A DNA stretch of 64,000 nucleotides from Octadecabacter sp. (GTDB taxonomy: Bacteria; Pseudomonadota; Alphaproteobacteria; Rhodobacterales; Rhodobacteraceae), in NCBI GenBank assembly GCA_028825445.1, contig JAPKAD010000007.1:55237-119236 (forward strand), read 5' to 3'. The translations under genes were made by a program, and so were the position numbers. Below, piece after piece: positions 47,235-56,309 of this stretch. The notes below the pieces were generated by a model that worked only from the letters and a program-made list of their open reading frames with translations, had not been told where the DNA came from and did no database searches. How positions within the stretch are numbered: position 1 is the first letter of the stretch; every line of letters starts with the position of its first letter.

Positions 47235-48533
47235 ATGTCATTAGAGCAGAGTATTAATGCGCGAAAGCGCATCGCAATTATTGGTGCGGGTATCTCAGGG
47301 ATGGCTGCTGCGCATGAATTGGCGAAAGATCATAGTGTGGTACTGTTTGAAGCGGACCAACGGCTTGGAGGCCATGCCCGAACGCGCATGGCAGGCAAAA
47401 ACGGCGATCAAGCTGTTGATACGGGTTTTATTGTTTTTAATTATGCCAATTACCCTCACCTTGCGGCATTATTTTCCGAATTAGATGTCCCTGTCACTGA
47501 ATCGAATATGTCATTTGGGGCATCTATTGATGGGGGGCGGTTTGAATATGGCCTCGCATCGCTTCAGTCATTGTTTGCGCAACCAAAAAATATGATGAAT
47601 CCAAAGTTTTTGCGGATGATCCGTGACGTTTTAAAATTTAACAGAAACGGCCTGCAATTGGCACAAAAAGAAGGGCTGACAGTTGGTGGCTTGATCGAAC
47701 GTCTTGGCGCAGGGTCTTATTTTCGTGATTATTACCTATTGCCGCTTTCGGGTGCGATCTGGTCAACACCAACTGAAAAGATCATGGATTTTCCCGCCCG
47801 CGCCATGATGACATTTTTTGAAAATCATGCGTTGCTGGGTATTAATGGCCAACATCAATGGTTTACTGTTGATGGCGGCAGTCAAGAATATGTATCCCGC
47901 CTTGGTATGTCCATGGTTGAGCGTGGTGTGTTGATCCGGCTTGGTACGCCAGTTGATGCTGTGCGCCGTTTGGAAATTGGTGTTACGATCAAAGTTGCAG
48001 GATCAAATTGGGAGGCATTTGATGAGGTCATTTTCGCAACCCATTCCGACGACAGTCTTGCGATGATTGATGATCCAACCGCTTTTGAAAAAACCATGCT
48101 TAGAGCAATTAAATATCAACCAAATAAAATAGTGCTACACTCCGATGTATCGATTATGCCAAAACGCAAATCGGTCTGGTCGTCTTGGGTGTATTGTGAA
48201 GATGCTAATAAGCAATCTGACAAGATCGATTTAACTTACTGGATGAACAAGTTGCAGCCTTGGCTTCAGGATGATCCATTGTTTGTCACGCTGAACTCCA
48301 CGCGTAATATTAATCCAGACCTGATCTGGGATGAAGTAACGCTGCGCCATCCAGTTTATGACCTGCAAGCGATTGCAGCGCAAAAGTCCGTTGTTGCGGT
48401 CAATGGGTCGAACCGAACATGGTTTTGTGGTGCATGGGTAAAGAACGGGTTTCACGAAGATGGGATCGGCTCAGCGATGGACGTTGTGTCTTCAATCCGT
48501 GCGCGCAACGCAATGAAATTGGCGGCTGAGTAA
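47235..48533 (+). CDS. FAD-dependent amine-oxidase-like protein of the RpoE regulon type
   Basis: Flavoprotein of 432 residues: FAD motif IAIIGAGISGMAAAHELA at the N-terminus, GGHARTR, and the C-terminal substrate/FAD motif WFCGAWVKNGFHEDG. The match is to the NAD/FAD-binding family whose R. sphaeroides member (RSP_1091) is in the RpoE-ChrR regulon and has been tied to fatty-acid modification, including furan fatty acids; this link is recalled, not shown here. AAGGAG lies before the ATG. First of four tightly spaced genes, divergent from rpoE. Confidence 0.87.
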   Translation: MSLEQSINARKRIAIIGAGISGMAAAHELAKDHSVVLFEADQRLGGHARTRMAGKNGDQAVDTGFIVFNYANYPHLAALFSELDVPVTESNMSFGASIDGGRFEYGLASLQSLFAQPKNMMNPKFLRMIRDVLKFNRNGLQLAQKEGLTVGGLIERLGAGSYFRDYYLLPLSGAIWSTPTEKIMDFPARAMMTFFENHALLGINGQHQWFTVDGGSQEYVSRLGMSMVERGVLIRLGTPVDAVRRLEIGVTIKVAGSNWEAFDEVIFATHSDDSLAMIDDPTAFEKTMLRAIKYQPNKIVLHSDVSIMPKRKSVWSSWVYCEDANKQSDKIDLTYWMNKLQPWLQDDPLFVTLNSTRNINPDLIWDEVTLRHPVYDLQAIAAQKSVVAVNGSNRTWFCGAWVKNGFHEDGIGSAMDVVSSIRARNAMKLAAE

Positions 48534-48534
48534 A

Positions 48535-49290
48535 ATGTTACAGGTCAAACACATAGCAGGGAAGACCTACCACGGTCGGCGAGGGGGAACGAAAAATTCA
48601 TTTCATTACTCTATCGACTATGTGCTGATTGACGCGGAAAATACGCCTGTACTGCCTGCGTTTTTTGCACGCAACGGGCGTGGTGTGATGTCGCTGCATG
48701 ATAGTGATCATGGTGGCTTCCCAAAATATGGAACTGGTGCTGCTTGGGTGCGAACGGTGTTGGAGGATCGCGGCCTTGAGGTTGCGGGGCGAATTGAACT
48801 GTTGGCTCAGCCGCGGATGCTTGGGCATGTGTTCAATCCAGTGTCGTTCTGGCTTTGCTATGGTTGTGACGATGTGTTGCGCGTTGTCATTGCCGAAGTG
48901 TCCAACACTTTTGGTGATCGACATTCCTACCTGTGTTACCATAATGACCTGCGCGCAATCATTAAGGCCGATACGATAACGGCGCAAAAGGTGTTTCACG
49001 TTTCACCATTTCAGGACATTGCGGGCAGCTACACATTTCGCTTTGATATCCAGCCTGAAAGTATCGGTATCTGGATCAATTTCTCAGATGGTCCAACAGG
49101 TTTGATAGCGACGCTTACTGGCGCCTGTGAACCGCTGACCAATGCTAGCATCCTAAAAGCCATAGTGCGCCGCCCTTTTGGATCACGCCGCGTACTTGCT
49201 TTGATCCATTGGCAAGCAATTAAACTCTGGTGGAAGGGCGTTAGGTATCGCGCTACACCTAAACCACCGGTGGATGATGTGTCGCGATGA
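48535..49290 (+). CDS. DUF1365 protein
   Basis: Protein of 251 residues of the DUF1365 family, function not established. The N-terminal motif HGRRGGTKNSFHYSIDYVL matches the family start, and LGHVFNPVSFWLCY is its hallmark. The family nearly always pairs with the flavin amine oxidase and often with a cyclopropane-fatty-acid-type methyltransferase. It starts one base after the previous stop. Confidence 0.9.
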   Translation: MLQVKHIAGKTYHGRRGGTKNSFHYSIDYVLIDAENTPVLPAFFARNGRGVMSLHDSDHGGFPKYGTGAAWVRTVLEDRGLEVAGRIELLAQPRMLGHVFNPVSFWLCYGCDDVLRVVIAEVSNTFGDRHSYLCYHNDLRAIIKADTITAQKVFHVSPFQDIAGSYTFRFDIQPESIGIWINFSDGPTGLIATLTGACEPLTNASILKAIVRRPFGSRRVLALIHWQAIKLWWKGVRYRATPKPPVDDVSR

Positions 49291-50525
49291 CATCAATAAG
49301 TGAGGTGCTGTTCCAACGCTTTCCGGCCTATACAGGGTTCGCCGCAGTCCTTTCAGGCGCGGGCCTGCCGATCTATATCTACGCACCAAAACACTACGCG
49401 GATAGTTATGGCGTTAGTCTGACAGCGCTTGGTGCGATCCTGTTTGGCCTACGTTTTCTTGATGTGGTTCAGGACCCAGTCTTAGGTTGGATTGCTGAAC
49501 GCATGCGCAGAGGAAAAGCGTATGCAGTTGCTGTTGGCGCGATCTTGCTTGCAGTATCAATGATCGGGTTGTTTGCAGTGCCCCCCCCCATTGATCCACT
49601 CTGGTGGTTTGGTCTTATGATTACGGGGTTGTTCAGCGCATTCAGTTTTCTCACAATAAGTTTTTACGCACAAGGTATCGCCAAAGTTGGTGATCGCGTT
49701 GGTGGGCATATGCAACTTGCGGCTTGGCGTGAATTTGGTGCGTTGACTGGGATTTGTTTGGCCGCCATTGCGCCAACTGTCTTAATGGGTTTTACGGACG
49801 CACCCTTTGCAGTCTTTGCATGGGGATTTGCTGCTGCCACGCTTTTGGCGGTGCTTTTTATGTGGCGAGAATGGACACCTGTATCTGTCCAATACGCTCC
49901 AACTCCGATTGGCGAAATTTTATCAGACCACATTTCAAGAAGATTGCTGTTTTTGGCACTGGTTAATGCTACTCCACTTGCAGTGTCATCGACGCTTTTT
50001 CTATTTTACGTGGAATCAAGGTTGAATGCCCCGGGGTGGGAAGGGCCGTTGTTAGTGTTATTTTTTTTAGCGGCGGCTTTATCGTCACCGTTATGGTCTG
50101 CACTGGCCCGCAAATCTGGTGAAAAACCTGTACTGCTGTGTGCGATGATGTTGGCAGTTGTAGCGTTTGGTTGGACGCTGACCCTGGGCGTGGGGGATAT
50201 AACTGCATTTGCAATAATTTGTGTTCTGTCAGGGGCAACAATTGGCGCAGATTTGACGTTGTTGCCGGCAATCTTTGCCAAACGTATGGCAAAGATTGCC
50301 CCAAATGGTGGGCAGGGGTTTGGGCTTTGGTCCTTGGTGAACAAATTCACGTTAGCTTTTGCGGCGGTGCTTTTGCTGCCATTATTGGAAGCGGTTGGTT
50401 TTCAAGCTGGAACTGATAATCCACAAGCTGCACTGACACTGCTAACATTGCTATACGCGCTGGTCCCATCTTTATTGAAGATTGTAGCGATAATATTGTT
50501 ATCATTAACAAAGTTGGAGAATTAA
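49287..50525 (+). CDS. GPH/MFS-family transporter
   Basis: Membrane transporter of 412 residues with about 12 helices, of the glycoside-pentoside-hexuronide:cation symporter type (GLPIYIYAPKHYADSYGVSL at the N-terminus, then RFLDVVQDPVLGWIAER and MRRGKAYAVAVGAIL). In R. sphaeroides the equivalent position in the RpoE-dependent operon also holds a GPH symporter. The natural substrate is unknown. Its start overlaps the DUF1365 stop by four bases. Confidence 0.88.
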   Translation: MTSISEVLFQRFPAYTGFAAVLSGAGLPIYIYAPKHYADSYGVSLTALGAILFGLRFLDVVQDPVLGWIAERMRRGKAYAVAVGAILLAVSMIGLFAVPPPIDPLWWFGLMITGLFSAFSFLTISFYAQGIAKVGDRVGGHMQLAAWREFGALTGICLAAIAPTVLMGFTDAPFAVFAWGFAAATLLAVLFMWREWTPVSVQYAPTPIGEILSDHISRRLLFLALVNATPLAVSSTLFLFYVESRLNAPGWEGPLLVLFFLAAALSSPLWSALARKSGEKPVLLCAMMLAVVAFGWTLTLGVGDITAFAIICVLSGATIGADLTLLPAIFAKRMAKIAPNGGQGFGLWSLVNKFTLAFAAVLLLPLLEAVGFQAGTDNPQAALTLLTLLYALVPSLLKIVAIILLSLTKLEN

Positions 50526-50526
50526 A

Positions 50527-51261
50527 ATGCGTGATTGGCAAGGAAAACGGTACTGGCTTATCGGTGCAAGCGAAGGCTTGGGTAAAGCACTGGCTAATAA
50601 GCTGAGCCGCATGGGGGCTGAAGTGATAGTATCGTCGCGGTCAGAAGACGCACTTACCAAAGTTGTTGCCGGACTACACGGCAAAGCATCCTGTCAGGTG
50701 ATCGACATTTCTGACGATGACAGTGTGAAAACGGCTGCCGAGGCCGTTGGTGAAATTGACGGCATCGTTTTGTTAGCAGGGGTCTATTGGCCGTTTGGAG
50801 CAGATGAATGGGACGCAGACAAGGCCGTGAAAATGGCAAATATCAACTTTACTGGATATTTGCGTGTGCTGGGTCAGGTAGTGCCAAGAATGGTGGAGCG
50901 CGATGCGGGTCATGTCGTCATCACGTCATCACTGACGGGTTTTCGCGGTTTGCCAGGGTCAATTGGCTACACTGCGTCAAAGGCCGCTAATATGTCGCTG
51001 GCCGAATGCATGTATGCTGATCTACGCAAAACTGGTGTTGACGTTCAAATCGCCAATCCAGGTTTTATTAAAACACGCCTAACAGACAAAAACGATTTTA
51101 AGATGCCGTTCATCTTAGAACCTGAGGATGCAGCGCAAGAAATGTTGGATCACATGAACACTGCCAACTTTAAGAAAAGTTTTCCGACTGTTTTTTCGTG
51201 GGTCTTTCGGCTGTCTCAGTTCTTGCCGGACTGGGCTTACTTCCGTATCTTTGGTAAATAG
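50527..51261 (+). CDS. Short-chain dehydrogenase/reductase
   Basis: Classical SDR of 244 residues: GASEGLGKALA cofactor motif, NxxG region replaced by LLAGVYWPFG, catalytic serine in ITSSLTGFRG and YTASK with the Tyr-x3-Lys pair. The last gene of the operon begins one base after the transporter's stop. A role in lipid modification or aldehyde detoxification would fit the stress regulon, but the substrate is not known. Convergent with the next gene, eight bases apart. Confidence 0.9.
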   Translation: MRDWQGKRYWLIGASEGLGKALANKLSRMGAEVIVSSRSEDALTKVVAGLHGKASCQVIDISDDDSVKTAAEAVGEIDGIVLLAGVYWPFGADEWDADKAVKMANINFTGYLRVLGQVVPRMVERDAGHVVITSSLTGFRGLPGSIGYTASKAANMSLAECMYADLRKTGVDVQIANPGFIKTRLTDKNDFKMPFILEPEDAAQEMLDHMNTANFKKSFPTVFSWVFRLSQFLPDWAYFRIFGK

Positions 51262-51269
51262 TGTCGCGA

Positions 51270-52301
51270 CTATATGTGGGTTGCAAATATTTTTTGTGCC
51301 CGCCCCCAGACGCCAGCGTGGGGGTAATCCAGTGTTAGCAGATGCTGCAAAAGTTGGGACGCAAAATCATTGGTACTTTCGACAGGTAAAAGTGATGGTA
51401 AATTATCGATTGCCATGACGTCGAGCGGAGGTGTTTCATGAGAGCGCAGCGTTGGAACATCCCATGTTGTTGAAGTATTATAAACCTTAATGGGAGAAAA
51501 ATCACTGTTAGGATCACATGCGATATCTCCAATCACTGATAGTTTGCGGGTGGTGGTTCGGGCATTGGCGGTTACAAAAACAGGCGCGCCTTTATGGGCT
51601 AAGATGCAGTTTAGCAGTATATCATGAGTCAGAACTTCGGGGAATGGTCCGCCATGTGCTGTTTGCGTTTTGTCCCATCCTGTTGGGGAAATGCCTGCAG
51701 TAACACACAAATCCATGGCGCCACTTCCAACACGGCCCATTGCACCTATAATTAGTATGGTGGGAATTGCGTCGATTGATGCGCGAACACTGCGTGCCAT
51801 TTCAGTTGAAGACGCAAATACACTTACTTCTCCAAGTGTTTTTCCACGTTGTTGCTGGCCCCATGCCATCACTGAAAGCGCGGCCCCAGCGTATCCAGCC
51901 CAATAGCCAAATGCAGCGACGCGACGTCCTGTGTCATCCACCAGATATTCTAGATCAAGTAGCTTTCCACCCCCCATTTTGAAGCGATCCAACAGAGTGC
52001 GCCCTGATGATTGTCCCTTAAACGCATGTCCAAACATGATGTGGCGGTGGCGCAGTGGCGTACCATCTTCGGGCAATTCTTTCAGCCCGAGGATGATTGC
52101 GTCTTTGGGTGCTGTGACCCACGATCCGTTTTCCATGATTTCGCAACCGACATCACGGTATTTAGCAGTTGGAATACAGCGATTAGGCGTGTCTTCAACT
52201 ACCACGCGCCAGCCTTTGGCTAAAATGTCAGTGGCACCCTTTGGTGTCATTGGTGCGCGGGCTTCGTTCTCGCGCGGCTCACTGCGCATCCAAATCAACA
52301 T
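51270..52301 (-). CDS. Saccharopine dehydrogenase-like protein (L-lysine-forming type)
   Basis: Protein of 343 residues related to NAD-dependent saccharopine dehydrogenase and alanine dehydrogenase: N-terminal MRSEPRENEARAPMTP, HIMFGHAFKGQ in the middle, a Rossmann segment ILIIGAMGRVGSGAMDL, and a C-terminal IDNLPSLLP. It could serve lysine breakdown or another oxidative deamination; no lysine-pathway neighbours are present. AGGAG precedes the ATG. No terminator is seen in the eight bases before the convergent SDR gene. Confidence 0.85.
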   Translation of the reverse strand: MLIWMRSEPRENEARAPMTPKGATDILAKGWRVVVEDTPNRCIPTAKYRDVGCEIMENGSWVTAPKDAIILGLKELPEDGTPLRHRHIMFGHAFKGQSSGRTLLDRFKMGGGKLLDLEYLVDDTGRRVAAFGYWAGYAGAALSVMAWGQQQRGKTLGEVSVFASSTEMARSVRASIDAIPTILIIGAMGRVGSGAMDLCVTAGISPTGWDKTQTAHGGPFPEVLTHDILLNCILAHKGAPVFVTANARTTTRKLSVIGDIACDPNSDFSPIKVYNTSTTWDVPTLRSHETPPLDVMAIDNLPSLLPVESTNDFASQLLQHLLTLDYPHAGVWGRAQKIFATHI

Positions 52302-52614
52302 TGGCTAACTCCTGTTGCTAATTGCCCTTCATTCAGACATAATTATTATGAAATAAATTGAGCCTCAAAGGCAAATGAACACGCTTTTGAAACGCGTTTT
52401 CTGTGACTAAATGTTTCGTAGTTGTACTGGTAATTGGTGGTTTTGATATTGAACAGTTGAGTAAAAATCAAAAATAACTATTCAAATTGTAAAAGACAAT
52501 TCATTAGGAATCCCAAGGAATTACTGTGACGGGTTATGTAAATCGTGCAACAACAGTTGGTTTGATGACAGGTACGCTTAGCATCACAATACCAAGACCT
52601 AAATTTTACAACAA
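52302..52614. other. Intergenic region upstream of the saccharopine dehydrogenase-like gene
   Basis: About 310 AT-rich bases expected to hold its promoter. No gene remnant recognised. Confidence 0.5.
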
Positions 52615-52645
52615 AACTCACCCCAGCAGTTTGCTAGGGTGAGTT
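52615..52645 (-). terminator. Rho-independent terminator of the triple-repeat protein gene
   Basis: Thirteen-base stem with one mismatch (52615-52627 with 52633-52645), five-base loop. On the minus strand it is followed by TTTTGTTGTAAAATTT. It lies 21 bases beyond the stop. Confidence 0.88.
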
Positions 52646-52666
52646 AATTTTAGGGATAAAGACTGC

Positions 52667-53869
52667 CTAAGGGCGTGCAGGAACGTAGCGTTCGAACACC
52701 ATGCGGATGGGCCCCTGCGTTTGATCGTCCAACTGCCGTACAGCAACCAGATAGGTTCCAGGTTGCACACGTACTGTAAGTATAGAATCCAATGATCCGT
52801 CGTTGTCATCATTATGACCGATTTGACGACCTAGATCGTCATACATGAACAACATAGGATCGCCCTCGCCTTGCGCAATCGCTTCAATCAACACGAGACC
52901 AGTATCATAAATATCAAAAGTATACCACGCGGCATCACCACTCACGTTTACATCCTGACGCAATCGCGTTTGTAGTTCACCAAGAAGCTTAACTGGATAG
53001 CTGCCATCAAGTGGTGGGCTTGCATCACCACGGGCGTATAGGTTCATCTGAACTTCCATCGCATCATATATCTTGGCGGTCATAGTGATCGGCAGGCTTC
53101 CATCGCCATAAACATCAAGTGCAACACAATATTGGCCTGCTGGTAACATATCAGCCATGTCGATGCGGCTGTTGAGCCCGTCAAAATCATCGTTGTTCCC
53201 CAGCAAACTTCCTGAAGCGTCAAATAACTTTAGGGTTGGGTCAGCATCCTGATTTTCAGCGGTAATTGTTACGGCGGCAGGCGCGTCAATTTGAAAAGAA
53301 TAAAAATTTTGTTCTGCCCATGTATTGGCAACAGGCTGGCCAAATGTCAAAGCTTGCGCGACGCTAAGGTCACACTCAGCAGCTTCGTTGGTCGGGGGAA
53401 CAATGCCAGGGGTCAATGGTTCTTGATCTAACCGGCCTGCGCGTACAAATCCGGTAATTGGTGAACTGTCAAAGCTTCGCATGGACACGCAGTAGGTACC
53501 GACTGGAAGGAAGTTTTCGGCGCGGCTGGAAGCACCACCCCCGCTGTCGTCATCAGACGCCACGATGTCACCACTTGCATTACGCACGTCAAGAACTGTG
53601 TCGCCGCCCCCGCGCCCTTCAGCTTCGATGCGGTAATTTCCATCTTGTGAAACTGAAAAAAGGCCAACAAATTCGTTTTGCATTAAAACTAATGCCATTC
53701 TTTCGATGTATGCTGGCGACGTTGTGATATCAGATGAGGCTTCATCACCACCTAACCATTGGCCATTTACGCCGAGCCCACCGCATAAATTTGCATCCTC
53801 CCCAAGGGCAGGGAGGGCTGCCAATGTGAACAAGGTGGCGGCTATGGCTTTCGAAATTGCTCGGATCAT
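52667..53869 (-). CDS. Secreted protein with three PPC/DVUA-like beta repeats
   Basis: Exported protein of 400 residues with a signal peptide ending near ALPALG (residue 23). Three copies of an about 67-residue beta-sandwich unit are visible at about 68-133, 187-254 and 314-380. Each has a D-x-x-L-x-[LV]-x-D/N-x-x-G core, an acidic turn (SDDDSGG, NNDDFDG, NDDNDG) and a [LV]-P-x-G-x-Y closing strand, for example FLPVGTYCVSM and MLPAGQYCVAL. The acidic turns suggest calcium binding. The unit resembles bacterial pre-peptidase C-terminal (PPC) domains, but there is no protease domain. Function unknown; its own terminator follows. Confidence 0.8.
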   Translation of the reverse strand: MIRAISKAIAATLFTLAALPALGEDANLCGGLGVNGQWLGGDEASSDITTSPAYIERMALVLMQNEFVGLFSVSQDGNYRIEAEGRGGGDTVLDVRNASGDIVASDDDSGGGASSRAENFLPVGTYCVSMRSFDSSPITGFVRAGRLDQEPLTPGIVPPTNEAAECDLSVAQALTFGQPVANTWAEQNFYSFQIDAPAAVTITAENQDADPTLKLFDASGSLLGNNDDFDGLNSRIDMADMLPAGQYCVALDVYGDGSLPITMTAKIYDAMEVQMNLYARGDASPPLDGSYPVKLLGELQTRLRQDVNVSGDAAWYTFDIYDTGLVLIEAIAQGEGDPMLFMYDDLGRQIGHNDDNDGSLDSILTVRVQPGTYLVAVRQLDDQTQGPIRMVFERYVPARP

Positions 53870-55763
53870 AGAAATTCCTATCTGCTAATAATTTGAATTA
53901 GTTTAAGCGGCGCAAGGCACTGAAGCTAGTGTGTAGTGTGTCAAAGTGTTATAAGCTCAATGAAACAATACTGTGGTGCTATAAAATGGGGTCTATGAGC
54001 TGTGCAGGTCAAGAATTTTAGCGCAACTCTGATATCTGCGCCCAAGTAATATCAACTCTCTAAAAAAGGTCATTTTTGGCAATTGGTGCAAAGGTTGTGA
54101 ACGGTCTGTTAGTGGGATATTTTTAAAAGTAACAGATCAATTTTTAGGCGTGCCTGCCGCCATTCGGTAAGTATTTTATTTTAATGCGTGTGAACTTGCG
54201 ATTAAAAAACTGGATTGAGAAATTTATTCTGCTAAAATTTATATGTGTAAAATTGATCGGTCTGTTGCTTACAACCTCTTATATGCACTTTTAATCTGAA
54301 AGTAATTCACGATACAGGAAACGCGTATATTTTGATTTTAGTTAATGACTTGTGAAATGGCCCGCTCAGGCTGCTCCTAACCTCTGAGAGATACAGGGAA
54401 GGTTCAATTCCATGACGTCATTAAGGTGCTCAGTTTCAAATAGATTGGTGATGAGCGTAAAATTAATTTACTAATTGTAATTTTATTTACAGAAAATTCC
54501 ACTCCTGAGCTTCATCGAAGGTGGCCCCTGAACTGGCTGATGACAGTAGCAAGACTAATGCTCAAGAAGCTCTCTTGGATTAATGGCATGCGCAATTTTG
54601 ATTTTTGGCCTTCTGGTCAAAATAAAATTAATTATAGTATAATGATCTATGAATGCCTAAAGCTAAAACAGTTCTGGGTATCAGTATCGCCTTCAGTGCG
54701 CCGTTGGCGTACTGTCTCGATTAAACGCAAGGCTATTTTCATCAAGAAGTGTGTTTCACAAAATGACGATAGCAAGAGTAAGATATGTTAGCAGAATGGC
54801 TGGGGCAGCTAGATCTAATATTGAGATTTGGACTGCCTAGCTCAATTCGATGATCAAAGCTTTCTTGTCGTAAGCCGATCTGCGACGAACAAATAAGCAA
54901 GGTAAGCGACCACAAGCAATATCAGGACTAACATTTCAACCTAGTACTGTGACTGATCAAGGCCGTATTTACGCGTGGCTTTCTTCACAGTCTTAACATC
55001 AATATTTAGATGAGACAGTAGACTGGTAATGTTGATATTGAAAATACTGAGTAAGATTGTACAATTTGCAATCTTTATCAGATTTTGTATTGGGGGATTA
55101 AATAAACTACTGTAGTTGGTTATAAATTCATAGCTGTTTATAGTCCGCGAGTTGATGTTGCCATATTATAAGACTTTTGCAACGCTAGCGATTAAGGCAT
55201 GTCTTATTGTATTTTCTTGGTGCCTAGCGTTGTTGATCTGCACGCGCTTGATTTGTCAGATGCATCATAGGACTTATGCGACCTGCGTGAAAAAGTCGGT
55301 GTGATTATTGAACGATATCACTGAAATCCTTACACCAGATAGCTTGTCGCAAATAAAAGTTCTAATGATGATGATAAACTTGGGCGATACATGAATTATT
55401 CTGTCTAGTGTGGCTGTGAGAACTGCAACTGGGTTTATCCCAATGGCCCAATGTTTGGTTGTGCCTGATGCAATCCACTTTATTTTCTGACAGAATACAA
55501 ACTCAAAAGTGCCATGATTTAGTTAATGAGGGTGAAGCCTGACCCACTATTTGATGATGCAAAAAGACAAACGCGAAGCGTAATTCGAGATGAACTGAAA
55601 AAGTTTGTTATCTGAGTAATGTTTTTAGTAACACTTTTGAAAAAAACGCTCTGACCACCCAGCTTGACAGATTTTAAAAAGCCTTTTTAACACTGGAAAT
55701 ATTACTGAAGGAGGAGGGAGAGTCTGATCTTGATATTGATTCACCTTGGTCCAAGCTGCCAAA
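53870..55763. other. 1.9 kb gene-poor, AT-rich gap
   Basis: The longest stretch without a gene in the window. Stops are frequent in all frames and no family could be recognised. It may be a graveyard of older genes like the 12-15 kb region but more decayed. One very small open frame (54854-54934) is listed separately. Confidence 0.5.
54854..54934 (-). CDS. Possible 26-residue single-helix membrane peptide
   Basis: ATG at 54934 preceded by TAGGTTG; product MLVLILLVVAYLAYLFVAD plus a short basic tail TTRKL. One membrane helix with positive residues after it is the pattern of small membrane peptides. It could equally be a remnant or chance, as the gap has no other gene. Confidence 0.25.
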   Translation of the reverse strand: MLVLILLVVAYLAYLFVADRLTTRKL

Positions 55764-55796
55764 AAAAACCGCGACCCATTGCTGAGCGCGGTTTTT
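55764..55796 (-). terminator. Rho-independent terminator of rpmJ
   Basis: Stem AAAAACCGCG (55764-55773) / CGCGGTTTTT (55787-55796), 13-base loop, followed on the minus strand by eight T residues in all. 22 bases after the rpmJ stop. Confidence 0.9.
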
Positions 55797-55818
55797 GATA
55801 TAACGCATATTAAATGAA

Positions 55819-55944
55819 TTAACCCTGACGGGCTTTGAACCGTGGGTTAGTTTTGTTGATAACGTAAACCCGGCCCTTACGGCGCACAACGCGGCAATCG
55901 CGGTGGCGCGACTTGAGCGAACGGAGGGAGTTTCGAACTTTCAT
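55819..55944 (-). CDS. rpmJ: 50S ribosomal protein L36
   Basis: Ribosomal protein of 41 residues: [20 protein letters not shown], then [21 protein letters not shown], split here at the natural RR. This is the longer alphaproteobacterial L36 type in which the zinc cysteines are reduced to one (C17). AAAGGAC precedes the ATG. Monocistronic, with its own terminator. Confidence 0.95.
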   Translation of the reverse strand: MKVRNSLRSLKSRHRDCRVVRRKGRVYVINKTNPRFKARQG

Positions 55945-56077
55945 ATGTTCTGTCCTTTGTCTCGCGGCGCGGCGATTGCGCCTTTGTTACTATTATACGC
56001 TACCTAAGCAGCGCTGCGAAATAATTATTTACACCAGCTGGAGTAAAATGATGCCTACTCTACAAGGAGCAAGATTA

Positions 56078-56152
56078 TGGTGGACGATACTGGGATCGAA
56101 CCAGTGACCCCTTCGATGTCAACGAAGTGCTCTACCGCTGAGCTAATCATCC
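56078..56152 (-). tRNA. tRNA-Val (GAC)
   Basis: Complete cloverleaf on the minus strand: acceptor GGATGAT / ATCGTCC, D stem GCTC/GAGC, anticodon loop TTGACAT with anticodon GAC, T arm ACTGG TTCGATC CCAGT, and an encoded ACCA end. 75 bases. Confidence 0.95.
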
Positions 56153-56309
56153 ATACCCTTAGCACACGTACGTCCTGAAGAATTAGGATGCGCAAGCAAG
56201 CGTCGGTTGCGCGGTCTATATAAAGAGTCGTGATAGGGTTCAAGGCCTTTTGGAAAATGGTTTAAACGCGCTACACTGATTTTTATAACGTGGGTGCGAA
56301 AGGGTCACT

